Shown here piece by piece: positions 35,501 to 50,500 of a stretch of 64,000 nt of DNA. The number at the start of each line of letters is the position of its first letter. Position 1 is the stretch's first letter. Location: contig NC_072793.1 in the NCBI RefSeq assembly GCF_028583425.1, positions 65,477,028-65,541,027 of the forward strand, written 5' to 3'. A program made the position numbers and the translations under genes. The notes beneath the pieces were generated by a model. That model was not told the origin of the DNA, did no database searches, and saw only the letters and a list, made by a program, of their open reading frames with translations. The DNA is from Eublepharis macularius. Its lineage: Eukaryota > Chordata > Lepidosauria > Squamata > Eublepharidae.

Positions 35501-38500
35501 TCCGGCTTCTAACTGTAGCTACCCATATTACATGGCTTTTAATTCATGTGGGTCCTCAAGCCTCCTAGATCACTTGTTCACGGTTCACAAAAAGTGTGTG
35601 TGTGTGTGTGTGTGTGGGGGGGGGGAATCAGCTTCCTATGTCAGCATTTGATGGTGCCACACAGAATCCAACCTGTTGTATCAAATACAGCACAAATAGC
35701 AAACGTATAAAAACCTACCTGTTTCTTTTTCAAAACTTCTTGGACATCGTGGGATTTATTGCCTGTAGTAGACTTGATGGATGTTTTTAAGTTGGAGGAA
35801 CTGTACACCATCTTCATATGGGCAGAAGTGGGAAACATCTGAAAACAATCATTTAGGATAGTATGTATGTTTTGCCATTATGCAATTTTTTCAAGCAGCT
35901 ATCCTGTATAAGAACAATCTTTTTAAAGATGAACTCAACATTGCAAAACTCTTGATATTTTGTAGGTTGCGAGGGGCTTTTTACTAGAGCCACTGACTGT
36001 TTTTAGGGCATCAGCAGAAATAATGTCACAGTACAGGACACAAATGCCTTCATAGAGACAAATGACTAGCCCAAGTTTATTAAGCACTGCATGGGAAAAG
36101 AGGGTGGACAAAAGAGAAGGTGGTCAAGCTCAGCTACTGTTCTGCTGGATACAGAGCCAGGATTCATTTCAAGATTCAGATTCATTTCAATGCTTTGCAA
36201 GTTCTGATATCACCACAAATTCAGCTAAATGCTGGGAGAACACTCAAATGGTACAGCCTGCTTACACCTCATGTGTTTCCCTTATAACCTCCTCTGGATT
36301 TTGGCAACAGACAAAATTGCTATCATTATTTTGCTGATCTACTTGGTGGTTCATCATCTTATTTTGCGACCACAGTAATTTCCATCTCATCAGAATGGGT
36401 TTTTAAATAGCTATCATGATGCATTTTCAACCTTTCATGCACAGAAAAAACGTCAATTCTGACATACAGAAGAGTTTTATTGGTCAACCTCAAAAGATAA
36501 TTTGTTGTCTTACTGAACATTTTATTCAACTTGATGAGAACTACAGATCACACCACAATATCATTGCCGACCTATTATAATCCTTATTACTATTAAATCC
36601 TTTGCTAGTTTTTTCTTCAGTTCCCCTTATATGACAAAAATAATATACTGGAACTGTGATCTAAGCACTCTATTTCACAGAGGTTATGAATACCCAAGAT
36701 CATTTGGAATATTCATGACAGAACCAGGCAACAAACTCTACCACACAAATACTAGCCATATACAAAATGCTTTGTTTAGATGCTAATGTACTTACCTGAG
36801 CATCTCCCGCTGCAGCACTGGACTGGCTAACCAATAAATGTTGAGAATCTGGCTGATTTCCACTAGTGGCTCCAAGGCGATGTTTAACTGGAACCTTGTT
36901 AATGACATAGGAACCTGATGTCACTGGTTTATTTGTCACCTGCAAAGATGAGCATAAAAAATAACAATGTGATTGTGGGTATTTTGATTAAAGACTTAGA
37001 AAAAACCCACTTGGAGGTACTTGGGGGTAGGAGGAAAAAGTACTCATTTGAACATGGGCACTACACCTTTGGCACACTGCTGTGCACTGTTACAGCTGGA
37101 GTCTGAGTCAGCATTTGCTGCTGCAGGGGAAGTTGGTGATGAAGCGGCTGTGGGTTCTGCTGCTGCTGCTGCTGCTGCTGGGAGGGTTGCAACGGCTGCT
37201 GCTCATTGTTTTCTCGGTGCCACAGAACTCTTATAAACCGATTATTTAACACTGCCTCTGTGCTCGAAATGGCTTTTCTGGCTTCATCATTTGTTAAGTA
37301 CTGAATTAAAGCTGCTTCAGGATCACTTCTGAAGGCAACCTAAGGAATATACATTAGAATTAGTCAGCGTTACCTACTGTTAAAAAAGAAACATCAAAGA
37401 CACCTGCTATTTAGGGTTTTTTTTTTTTTAAATGTCTTGTGCTCAATCTAAATAATACATGATCAATATTCCACCTGAGTAATGCATTTCCAAGTCCCTT
37501 TTCTGGAAACAAGAAAATGGTGTCAGAAACACCATTCCTGAAAGTCTTAGAAACTTCAGAAACAACCTCATATTAGAGGTGTAAATTTTTAAAGCACCAC
37601 GTGTACTTTCAAAATTAGCTCCTATGTATAGAAATTCAGCTAGTCATTAACAAAAGAGTCATGAAAGGTTATGCAGTTCTTCAGTTTTCCAAGAAGAAAT
37701 TAAATGTATCTTTTAAAATTTGTTCTTTTAGTCTAGATATGAGGATTTTGCTACTCCTTTCTCTTCAGCTTGATTTTCAGAGGCATACAAAGCAGGGGAC
37801 CTGCAAGGATTTGCAGGGGGCATCTCATTTCCTCCTCCCCCACTATTTCTTCTTCCACTTCTCTAGCAGCCCCCGTATCCTGTCCCTTTTTCCTGCCTCC
37901 TTTTCTCCTTTCTACACACTAACCTTTATCTGCCTCCTCTCTTCAGCTTTTCTTCCTTCCCCTGCAAGCCAGCAGCCTCTATCTGGGAAAAGTATAGTCC
38001 AGTAGCACACTGCAGCTGCCAAGCCCAGATGTACCCACAAGAACTTGTGAGAAACACCTCACTTTTTCCTGCATCCCCACACTATTTCCTTTTTTTTCTT
38101 CCTTCTGCCAACCCTCCATATTCTCATCTTTACCTGCTTCTTTCTCACCTTCCTACCCACCAACCCATGTTTTTATTTGCTCCCATCATGGGCTATTTTG
38201 AAATATCACTTCATTTATACCCTGCCTCTCTCCACAATGGGGACTCAAAGCAGCTGACATCATTCCCCTCTCCTCCATTTTATCCTCACAACTCTGGGAG
38301 GTAACTTAGGCTGAGAATGTGGAGTTGGACCGTGGTCACCCAGTGTACTTCCCTTGCAGAGGGGTGATTCAAACCTGGGTCTCCCAGATCCTAGTCGGAA
38401 ACTCTAACCACTATACACACTGTCTTTTAGTGCAAAGCTGCTGTTGAACAGTAGCAAACAGCAAGTCTTGGATGACACATGCAAGTTATGTTGTAGCAAG

Positions 38501-41500
38501 TTGCCTGGTGGTTACTAGTGGGGCTGGCCCTGAAGAAATCTCCCTCAAAGGCCAACACAGCCCCGGAAAAGGTCCTACTGACAGAAACCAAGGCCTAAAG
38601 CCTGGTAATTCTGTTGTGGCTGCCTAGCAACAATCACTGAGAACATTCATTTCTTAAAGATACAGGAGCTGCTTCTATTATTTTGAACAGTTTTAATCCT
38701 GCAAACCTGTGGTGTTTTAGGCTTCTCTGTTCATGGCTTCAATCTCTGGATTTAAGTATCCACAAATCTGGCCATGTTAAGAATTAGATTATTTGGTCAA
38801 CATGGTGCCAGTTCCAAAATGCTTCTAAGAGGTTTGCCTTTTGTACTTCCCGTGTTAATGTATTTTAGTGATATTTATGTCTCATACAATTTTATTTTTT
38901 ATTCTTAAAAATACATATATTTCATAAAGCTCTCCCTTCTTAGTTTATTGGAAATGTTTTCTCCCCCCTCCCAAATCATGTAAGCATAAATATATAAGTT
39001 GTTAACATTTTAACCTATATTTGAGTTTTGTTGGATATATTAAGGTAATATTTTTATCTGGATATATGTATTTGCAATTATCTTGAAGATCATAATGTAA
39101 GATATAAGTAGAACACACTGTAGACTGGTCACATAGTCTTTTGATTTATGCCCCATCCCCCAATCTAGGATGCTATTGGTTTACCTGAATGTTGACAATT
39201 GTTCCAAATTTGCTGAAATGTTCATTAAGCTGGGTAATATTGTTCAGTTCTGGGGGTATTTTACGAACTTCCAACTTGGTATTTGTATACTGGTTCTTTT
39301 TTGGGAATCCTGGCTTATTCTGATTGTTATTAGATTGTCTGAAGAAATAAAAAGCAACACTCACATTTTTAAGAGACAATTTTAAATAAATACTTAGGCA
39401 GAGAAGGAATGTTTGCTTCTGAAAACAGTTCACTACCCAAAGAACATAAGAAATGCCTTGCTATGCCATACCACAGTCCATTTAACAGAGGCTCCCAAGC
39501 AGGGTGAGATAGAAATACTCATTCTTGTTGCCTTGTTATACACATAATCCACTTTTAGCCATCATGGCAAACAGTCACTGATATATACACATATACCCTT
39601 TATAAATTCACTTAATCATTCTTAAAAATGCTTACACACTAGAAGCTATAATACTCTATGGCAATACATTTTGTTCCTAGAATTGTTTCCTTTTTCATTC
39701 TAAGCCTACCAGCAATCAATTTCATTGTAAAACCTCAAAATCCTAATGCTGAGTATGTGTCATCTCTATGTCAGGGCATTCAAGGCAGTTTATACTACTA
39801 ATAAAACAAAAAGATTAAAAAACGGAACAGCCTACTTCTCTTAGGCCACTGGCAGTTTCTTCAGGAACAAATATCCTGAATACAGCAACTATGCCATACA
39901 ATATTCCATATCCTATGCAAGCAAAGTGATGTTCAAAATTTTATAAAGACTCTCACTATATATGAAATGAGAAATACCTGATGTTCAAGAGGAACCAGAT
40001 ATCATATTGCAAATTCACAACAGTTACTGGAGTATAGCAGAGAATATCAGAAGAAAGCTAGTTTAGGTTTTATAGATTACAGTATAGATTTCAACTACAT
40101 GGACCATGAAAAAATATGGGTGGTGTTAATGCCACAACATCTGACTGTTCTGATGTGCAGACAAGAGGCTAGTATTAGGACAAAATATGGGGAAACAGAA
40201 TAGTTTCCAATTGGCAAAGGTGTCAGACAATACATATTTCCCTATCTGTTCAACCTACATACAGAACATATCATAAGGAAACTGGATTAGGTTTAGAAGA
40301 AACTGGAGTAAAAATTGGTGGAAGGAACATTAACAATTTGAGATAAGCAGATGACATCACACAACTGGCAGAAAACAGTGAAGACTTGAAATAATACTGA
40401 TGAAGGTTCAAGGAGAAAGTGCCAAAGCAGGATTAAAGCTGAATATCAAGAAGACAAAGTAACGACTAGAGAGGAATTACACAATTTTAAGGATGACAAG
40501 ACAGAAACTGAGATAGTTAAAGAATTTCTATTTCTTCTACCAAAATGCAGATTGCAACCAAGAAATCAGGAGATTGAGACTTGGAAGAGCAACCATGAAA
40601 TAACTAGAAAAGATCTTTAAGGAAGTGTTGCTGGAGACCAAGAACAAGTTAATTCATACTATGGTATTCCCCATTATTATGTATGGATGTGAAAGCTGGA
40701 CAATAAAAGCTAACAGGAAGAAAACGGATTCCTTTGAAATGTTGTGCTGGAGTTTTATGGATACCATGGATTGCCAAAAAGACTAGATAAAACCTAAATT
40801 CTCTCTAGAAGCTAATCTGACTAAACTGAAGGTGTTGTACTTCGGTCACATCAAGAGAAGACCCACTGGAAAAGATAATAATGCTACAAAAAGTGGAATG
40901 AAATGAGTAGGAAATGAGAAAATCTAACATATGATGGATTGACTGAATAAAGTATGTGGAAAGTGAGCCTGAAATGTTGGATCCCAGCTAAAATGGTAAA
41001 CATTGGTTCATTTTGCTTCAGTGTACTGCTGGCAGACCCAGGCTTAGCTGAGACACCCAGTCTCTGTTAATCAACACCTGCAAGCACTCTAAGTCCCAAG
41101 TGAATGGACTGGAAGACCAGTCTTGGAGAAGTTCTTTATCTCATCTCTCCTGTATGTTCTCATCACAGTAATACCAATTAGTTGCCGAACCCTGATTGGC
41201 TCCTGAGTTGCCTGGTGACCCACTTGAGGGCTAGAAAAGTTGGCATTTCAGTATGTTTCATACTCTACCTGCTTTCTTCTTCACTTTGGCAAACCTCCAT
41301 GCTGCACCAACTCAGCATAGAGAAGGCCTACATGCTACCAAATGGGAAAGAGGAACATCTTTTGGATATCAATCAGTGAAGCTTAAATTAGTCAACTCTT
41401 TAAAAGTTTTAGATAGAATTTTAGTTAGCAACAGCTAGATTATGTGTTTTTTGAACCTGTTGCATGATTTTTTGTTTAAAAGCCAATAAAATTTATTTTC

Positions 41501-44500
41501 TTGAAGCAATATCTGGATTTACTGATGGAACTTTGAGTACACCTCTGAAGACAAACCCAGGGGGTTGGAAAGCCAGGGTCTCGGTGAAAGCAGAGCTCTC
41601 AGTCAAGCCTTTCTCTGTTTGACAGAGTGGCTGTGTTCAGCGCTGGAATTAGGAGTCTAGGGTGCTAGGATCCACATATAAAGGAAGCCACAAAGTTGTC
41701 AATGATAGGATATTCTAAAGGTCATTAATTCATAGGGCTACTGTAAGTCTTAAGCAACTTAACAGCACAAAATATACATACAGTAATTTGACATAAGCCT
41801 TGAGGATGGGATGAAATTAAACCTTAATTAAGCTGGCAACATCATGAAATGACAGAGGAAGCTTTTAAGTAAAACTAGGTAGAGTCACAGCTATCATGAA
41901 AGCCCAAGCTGAGTTTCCCAGCCCCGTCTTGTTTAGTTGAGATCTCCATCTCAATACAAACAGAGGCCATGCTTCTCTGTTGCTCCTCCTGGATATATCT
42001 GCAGCTTTTGATTCAGTAGATCATGCCATCTTGTTGAGGCATTTGGAGGCAGAAGTGGGTATCAAGAGATGTGCCTTCAACTGATTCAAATTGTTTCTCA
42101 CTGAATGGATTCAAAGGGTTGCTATTGGAGACCAGTTATCTCCAGAATGGGAATTATCTTGCTAGGTTCCACAGGGCACAATCTTATCCCCCATGTTATT
42201 CAAGTTCTATGTAAAACCTTTAGGAGAACTCATTCGTAGCTACAGAATTGGGTGCTATCAATACGCAGATGATACCCAGCTTTGTATCTCACTATCCAAA
42301 TCACTTTAGGAAGCAGTAGAGATCTTCGGTCCCTGCCTGACAGCTGTGGTCAAATGGCTGAAAGTAAACAAACTGAAGCTGAACTTAAACAACAGAAGTT
42401 ATGCTGGCTGGGAAGGAAGAGATCTTGAAGGACACTGTAGCCTTGGGGTTATACTGGATCCAGTGCTACTCCTAGAAAAACAAGTTAATGCAGCTGTAAA
42501 AAATGCTTTCTACAAACTCTGTCTGGTCTGCAAGATGGCTTCTTACCTCGACATGACCAATCTGGCCACCTGGATCCATGTCATCGTAATATCAAGGCTT
42601 GTCTATTGTAATGCACTGTACAAAGGTCTCCCCATAAGTTAACTTGGAAGCTCCAGCTTGTGCAGAATGCTGTAGCTCAGCTATTACTAGCTGCTAGGAG
42701 GAACATTACTCCCATTCTACAGTCACTCCATTGGCTACTTATTAATAATTTTTCTTAGCTAGGAGGGCTGTACTGTAAGGAAATGGTCTCAAAGAGCTGC
42801 ATCAGTAAATGGATAGGGAGGGACTACAGACTTTACTACTATTGCTATAAGTATGATACTACTGGGTAGATTCTAAGTTGTTTGATATGTTGGTCTTAGA
42901 ATTGCTTACGCTCTGTTTCAGCATCTCTTCAACTCTATATTGGATTTCTGCTGGTTTTAAATCCTTGCAAATTTGCATGTATATATCCTATTTCATTGTT
43001 TATTTAAACTGTCTTTGAAATTGACTGTACTCACACTGTAATCTGCCTTGAGTCTCAGAGAGAAAGGCGGACTATAAATAACATAAATAAATCTCTGTAA
43101 CTTTAATATACATGAATTGTTTCCCATAAAGCTACCTTTAAGTGAAATCAAATAATTCTCAAACTAAACAAAGCTTATTTCACTGCACCCATTATTCATC
43201 AACATAAACTCTTACTTTACAATCCAAGGTTTCTTTGCAGATGGTCCTTCCATAGTGTTTGAAACACGCTTCCTGTTGTCTGGCTCAAGGACCACCCTGG
43301 AGACATTAGTGCTGTTACTCATAATGCCAATTGGAGGTTCAGTCTGGATGATTATATTAGCAGCTGAAAGGGAAAGCACAGCTGTATTATTTGCAGTGAA
43401 CTGGAATAATATTTATAAAATGGCAAAGTGAATAGGAGTAAAGTTTTCAGATATATATGCTTTCCTAAAAATATATACAACTGGCATATACACATAATAG
43501 TAGAGGATACTGCTGTGACCCAGAGCTCATGTGCATTCAGGTGGCTCATACACAACTCTTGTTCCTCCGAGATCAGAAATCCATCATGACTTGAACAATC
43601 TTAACTCTACATCCCTTTCCTTCAGTGGTTAAAATAAATGGTTGAAAGAGCATGAACTCTCTCCACTATGGCAAGTGTGGTCCTCACCTTTGGATGGCAG
43701 ATTGCCCTGCCCATCTCCTATGCTGTAATAAACTGAGTTATCCAATGGTGTAAAATTAGCAAAAAGGTACTCTAAGAGCCTCTGCTTCCAATTTTATAAA
43801 GTTTAACTCTAAGCACAGACAAAAATAAAAATATAATTTCTAATACAGCATAACTCTAGCAGCATTTCTAAATATTCTCACACCTCTTCTAAAGTGGGAC
43901 AATCTTCTTTGGGTGTTCCAAAGGGTCAAGGATGACAAAAGGCCCTTCTTTCCAGCCATTATTTTAGGCCTGGATGGATGGGCTGATTTTGACAAGTCAA
44001 AATAGGGGAGGGGCTATGTACAAAATATCCCCCTCCGAACCCAAGACCAATTAAACTACCTTGATTCAGAAGATGAGATGGGGATTGCTCTCCATATTCT
44101 GGGGCAACGGACAGGTATTTCTATCAGTGTAGAATGATGCACACCAGAAAGGTCAAAACATGCACCATTTCAAGACTGGAAGTTAATAGCAGCCTAAGCA
44201 TCCCATGCTTAGAACTCCTGAAGTTTTGATTATTAGAAGGAATGGAAAGCACAGTATACAAAAAGCAAAACAGACTTTAATTACAACTTTGTTTATCTTC
44301 TAAGAATTAAAACTGGAATGAGGAAAACAAGATCTCACCTCTTGGATTTGTATCCATCTCACCGGAAGTTAGGCCAATAAGATTAGGCCGCTGCATTGGT
44401 GTTCTTGAAAAGAACTGTCGATACTGAGATCTACCAGCACTGGTAATACTTGGAGCCTCTGGATTATAGCCATCGGGTTCGTAAGTATCTATTATAAGAT

Positions 44501-47500
44501 AGACAAGAAAAATATGGATTTCTAATTATTTTAAAAAAAATATGTAAGCAATTCTATACTTGTAGGCTAGAATTTTTGACAAGGCACATGATAGAATACA
44601 TATTATTTCAAAGTTTCAAGTCCTACTTCAACAATTTCTGCAGTTCTATGAGACCCGTGAGACTACTTAAACTGTGGATCCAGAGAAAACCACTATTGGA
44701 TGAAGATACCAATTTCAGAAAACACTGACCTGCTTCCATTAGTTCCAACACATTCCTAATGAAGGAACTGAGGTAGGGTTTGTTTTTAAAAAGAAATTCA
44801 AATGAATGCATGTTATGCAAGGTGCTTCACTTAGGAAATTAACACTTTAATATTTCCTGCATTACCAAAAAAAGAATCTGATTGTGCCAAAGAGTCAACA
44901 TTAAAGACTTGACAGAATCTTCAAGATTTAAAATTTTTTTTGGAACATTTGTTATTCAAATAGGACTAAATTCACATACAAGTGAGATACAGTTAGCTAT
45001 ATTTCTATGCATGATGCATGAAATTAAATAATTATTCCAACTGAATACTCAACAATATTTGTTCCAACACATATAAACCATTTGTTAAAGAATGTCATCT
45101 GACTGTCCTGTCCACTAAGAGCAGCATAATACGGTCAAAACTAATTATTATATAATTCGGCATTAAAATGCATACAATCAAAAAAATTATCAGCACACTG
45201 GTACATCCACTAAAGGCTTCTCACCTATGATCCAGTTTAGATGTTTACCTAGGGTCCAGATTTTGTTCTTGTGGTAGTAGAATGAATACCACACTTACAA
45301 TCTTATGTGTCACACACAGCCCCACACTGAGGGTCAAATCATTCTGTTTACACACCTCTTTTAAACAAGAATAACTGTGATTTGGCCCACAACATATGCC
45401 TCTGACATGACTGTGGTGCAGATGAGGTGCCTGCATCCTACTGCATCATACAAGTATGATATTTAGCCAATGGAAGTGTCTGATCTATTTACTCATATAT
45501 AGATTGGTTACATTTGGTAGTAATTTTCTCTCCTGCCACAAGATCACTCTTAAAATAAATTTCTGAAAAGTGTAAATTCCATGAAAACTAAAATTTTGAA
45601 CTACATCAAGAATATAAGTGGGGATGGGAGAGATATGCATAACTATGTGGAGTTGCGTAATTTATTCTGAGTGCATTTAAATTGACCTTTTCTTTCGGTG
45701 CATAACGTGTTTCCTTTATGTGCAACGTTTTCTGCCTCGCTCTATAATAGGGTGCTATACCTTCTCTTGTAAAATCTATCAGTGGTCTGTGCCACAAAAT
45801 ACACAGTTGCATTTAAATACATGATTTACATATTCTATTAATTTTAGTTGTTACTTTTACATACTACAGCATTACTGAAATTTTGGGCACTGATTTTGGT
45901 TCTCTCCCTGTTGGGATACCTATACAGGTATTTTACTTCATGCTAAGGACCATTTCAGGCATGGTGAGTATCCTAAAAAATATGTTCCTGCAGGAAACGT
46001 ATTGCATGCAATCTCTGTGACATATGACGTATTATCATTGGTGTGAGTACAGGACAGGAAGTCCTAAGTGCATTAACGCTGCATACATACGTAAATAAGG
46101 ACACATGCCTTTGGAATACGTGATAATATACACAAGAGTTTCTTTTCATCTACACAGAAATTAACCATGTGTGCGACAACCCTTATGAAAGGTACAAGAA
46201 AAATTGTGATGTGCAGTGTTAACAGTCTCACACATACACTACCCTAACCACAAGTGGAGTACTATATTTGCTTACGTTCTGATACTGTATATAACAGGTT
46301 TTGGGGTAGAGGAGGAGGTAGTCTTGCTCTCACAGGTGCAAGGCTAGGCACCGTAGTTGTACCTGGCTGGTCACGGTTGTTTATCAAATTTGATTGTGAC
46401 AAAGGTGGCCCTGTAATTAAAAGTTACAACAATTAAAACTAGTCAGATTTATTGATTAACTGTCATAGCAGTTTTTGTTCACAAAGCAGTGCACACAAGA
46501 ACATTAAAACAATTTCATAAAGTAATTAAAATGCAAATATAGATACCTTTTGGTTGTTTTAAAATAGAGCGGTGCTATAGCAAAAAAAAATTACTTAAAG
46601 TACAATAGAATAAGACAGACTTCATTGGTATTCCTCAAACAAATTAAGTTAAATAAACTGACATTCTGAATAAACTGAATGCTTACTTCAGAGTTCCTGG
46701 GCTATAACAGAAAAGGCAGATGATATCATCAGAAGTTGGGACCTGAAGCAGTGTTTCATTGGCTCATTTAAAATTTCAGGCCATTTGATGGTCGGACGTG
46801 TTTGACCCAACCAGGGCTAAAACTATTCATGGTTTTTCAAGTGCATAATTTGTACATCTAATAGCTTCTGAATAGCTACAATAAATAAAATTTGTAACAA
46901 CAACAATATGCTTATAGACTGCTCTTCTAGACAGATTAGGGCCCCACTCAGAACAGTTAGTTTTAGAGGTGTGCACCAGAAAAAAATTCGGGGCATGCAC
47001 CGGAAAAAGCTTTGTAAACACCTGAAACCCAAAGCTGCACGCTGCTTTGGATTCAGGTATTTAAATCGTTTTGGTATGCTCTGTAAATATTCGGAGCATA
47101 CTGAAGTGAGGGGGAAGCTTCCAGCCCCCCCAACCCCCAACCCCCCTTACCTGGCCCCGGAAAGGGGTATTTAAACCCCCGCCAACAGCTGCTTGGTGGT
47201 GATTTCCCTGCCAAACAGCTGGTCCTAGGGGTTTAAATGCTCAAGGGGCATTGTAAATCCCAGCCATCTTAGATCAGCTGTTTGGTGGGGATTTCCCCGC
47301 CAAACAGTTGATTCCAGGGTTTAAATTTCCCTTTCAAAGTTCTCAAAATGACCAATGCTTAAGTGCTCAAAGTGAGCAATGATGGGAACTGCCAAATTTA
47401 GCACTTTAATTATATGGATGAATTGAGATATAGGTATTGACAGTGATTAGTTTGATTCCTGGGAGGCTTTCCTGTTCCTAGTAGTTTCTGCGTCACCTTC

Positions 47501-50500
47501 GTATGCATCAGACCTACAACTGCAAGAATAGCTGTTGGCATGCCTCCATCTACCAGTATCTCTGCAGCTACTCTTTTTCACAATTCTCATGCCTGCCCTT
47601 AACCTTCCCAAAGTGGCCATCCTCAGCACAGATCTGAGATTACGATGTTCCCAATTCAAACAGTCCCATACTAACTAGCTCCTAATCCCCAATCCTTGAC
47701 AGATTCTATTTTTCTTTAACCACAACTTTTAAACTTCCTTTTGCTGCCATCTGTGATCTACGCACCAGGGGCTCTCCTTGTGCTATCTTTTCTTTTTTCT
47801 TCCCACTGCTTCAGACAACCTTCTCTCATTCAGATGTCCCATTACCCCAATAAACTACCCCAGTTCTACACTTGAAGCCATTTATTTTTCTTATTGGAGA
47901 AAAAAGCTTTTAGAAACAAACTGCTGAATATGGATCTTACCTTTTACAAATTTATTAAAGATCTTCTCATTTGAAGACTACAGTCAAGATCCGAAAATGG
48001 ATTATGCAATTTAATCTCAGCCACTGAGCTCATTACTACTTTATTCTAATACTATTAACAGAAAGCTTCAGCTCTCCATCAGTAAAACATATATAGGTGA
48101 CAATCCTACATTTAATGTGTGCAGGATTCCTATATCCAATTTTCCAAAAATCTTTCCAATTATCATTTCAGCAGTGCCCTACACTTAGACACAGTAACTT
48201 CTGTAGATGTTTAATATTTAGAATATTATTTTTAAAACATCTTACTTGGTATAGGAATTCTGACAGGAGGTGGTGGCCGAGGATGTACTTGTGGTCCTGG
48301 CATTCTCAAGTTGTGAGCAGGGCCTTGTGTGGGTGGCATTAGCATTCCAGGTGGAGGAAGTCCTGGAGGTGGTGGTGGAAAAGGAATCATGCTTGGCAAA
48401 GATACTTCATCTACGACTAGTGGATCATTTCCATGATCAAACTGGCAGAGATCACCAAGTACACAAAACCCTCGCTCTGTAAAACAATACACACAACAAT
48501 CGTTTATAGTATTAATAGCAATTATCCAACTTGTGATTGGCTGGAGTATCTTCAAAAGATGTTATATAGGGTTTTTTCTTCTTGTAGTACATGAATTAAC
48601 AAATAATTCTAGTTAAAGGTTAACTGTGGAATGATTGTAAAAAAAGTAAGGCAGTATGCACTGAATTTTACAATGTTGTTCATTAGCATCAGCTGTAATA
48701 CTCTGCACAGTACTGATACTGTCTATACCGTTTTATACCAAAATAAGTATTAAGTTATGTTGTGCCAAACGCTTGTTTTTAACAGAGTTAAAGCCTTGTA
48801 AAAGTTCATAGAGTTATAAAAAATTAAGGAGGTAATACAGCAGGAGCCAAACTGAAGTCATTCAAACTGCCTGCCCCACAACATGTCACAAAGGAGGCCT
48901 GGGGTGTAGCTGAATATCTGATTCCCCGTCACTGGCCCATGTTACCTAAATTAGATACTAAAAATCTTACTTGGCATGACTACTAATACAGGTATCTGAC
49001 CACTTCTATGAGCAAACATTTAATCCTGTTAGGATGAAAGACTGAAATAAGGAAAAATACCATCTAGAACCATACCAAAAAAGCGACACTCATGAGAAAT
49101 GAAGTATTAAAAAACCCCAAACATGACACACATCAACATTTCATTTATATTATCAACTGCCAACACAAAGGTGGCTTGAAAAGATGTTAGAAATAAAATA
49201 TCTACATAAGACTAGATACAGAAGGACAACTAAGAGGAAGCTGAAGCAAGACATACCATCGTAATCTCGACAACGCCTTTTTGGTGGAACATTTCTGCCA
49301 AATGAATTAGAAGAATGATTGTTGTAGTAATTTGACCAGCTTTCTGTTGTGTTTTCAGGATGGTGAGCAGGTGCGATCACAGTAACAGCACTGGGAATAC
49401 ACTGTGCACCAGAGGAATACTGCTCAGTAGAGTTAGCAGGAGACAAAGACACTGGGTTATATGAGCTCTCCATGTCACTCCTTTCACACTTGAATTTGGC
49501 TCTCTCTCTGTGTTCTGTTAAAAAAAAATTAGGTAATTTTCTATGCTCTTTCAGTATTCAACATTTCTCAAGGCAATTGCGCATACAAGGACTAATACCA
49601 CATATGTCTGCTTGGTAGATTAAAAGTCTATGGTCTGCCTGGTTAACTTTGTTGCAAGGCCCGAACAGTATATTTGGGCTACTTCTTGAAACAGAATGTT
49701 AACACTCTGCTTGCAATACTCACACCAACTAAAATACTTTTGTTAAGAAAAATAGATTTATCTTTTATATATAATTTCAATTAACAGATCTCCTCTAAAG
49801 TGTGCTGCACTGGTAAATACTTCTAAAGGCCTAAGATTCTTTTTTTTTTAAAAAAAGAATTCACCAGTAAACAGAAACCAGAAACCTCTTCCCTGCAAAA
49901 GAACACAGCAATTTACAGTAGTAGTCTCTACCAACAGGCAAAACACAATAGGAGGTGCAGTTATACCAGAATACTCCTGAGAACAAATTAAAAAAAGAAG
50001 TCCCTTGACTAGCTTACTCTACAGAACACAGCATCAAGTCTGCATTAATGACGCCTGAAATCACAACTTCTCCAAATCAATCCCCATGTCTTACTAAGTT
50101 CTCAGAGATGTGTGATAACACACTTCTTTTTAAAAGAGACTAAGAGAGCTATGGATGGGGTTCCCCTAACAGCTTTAATTCAGTTACTATAAAACTGGGA
50201 TCAGAAATTCTTCAACCACAATATGCTGGCAACTCACCAACATTTCTGTTCGTATCCCGCTCTTTGTTTGCATCCTGGTCTTTGCTTCTACCTCTGCTAC
50301 GACTCCGACTTCGACTCAGTCCTCTGCTTTTACTGCGACTCTTACTTCTTCCCCTTCGCCAGTCATATTTGTCTCTGTACAAGTCATTACGGTCATAGTA
50401 TCTATCATAGTCTCTCCATTTGCCATCATCTCTTTTTCTTTCTCTAGTTCTGCTTGTAAAAAAAAATGAGAAGTGGATTTCTATAACATGACAAATTTGA

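Noticed and set aside
37061..37252. Possible independent small protein rich in Q
   Set aside because: It is part of RBM27 exon J read in its own frame, with the methionine falling inside the RRM.
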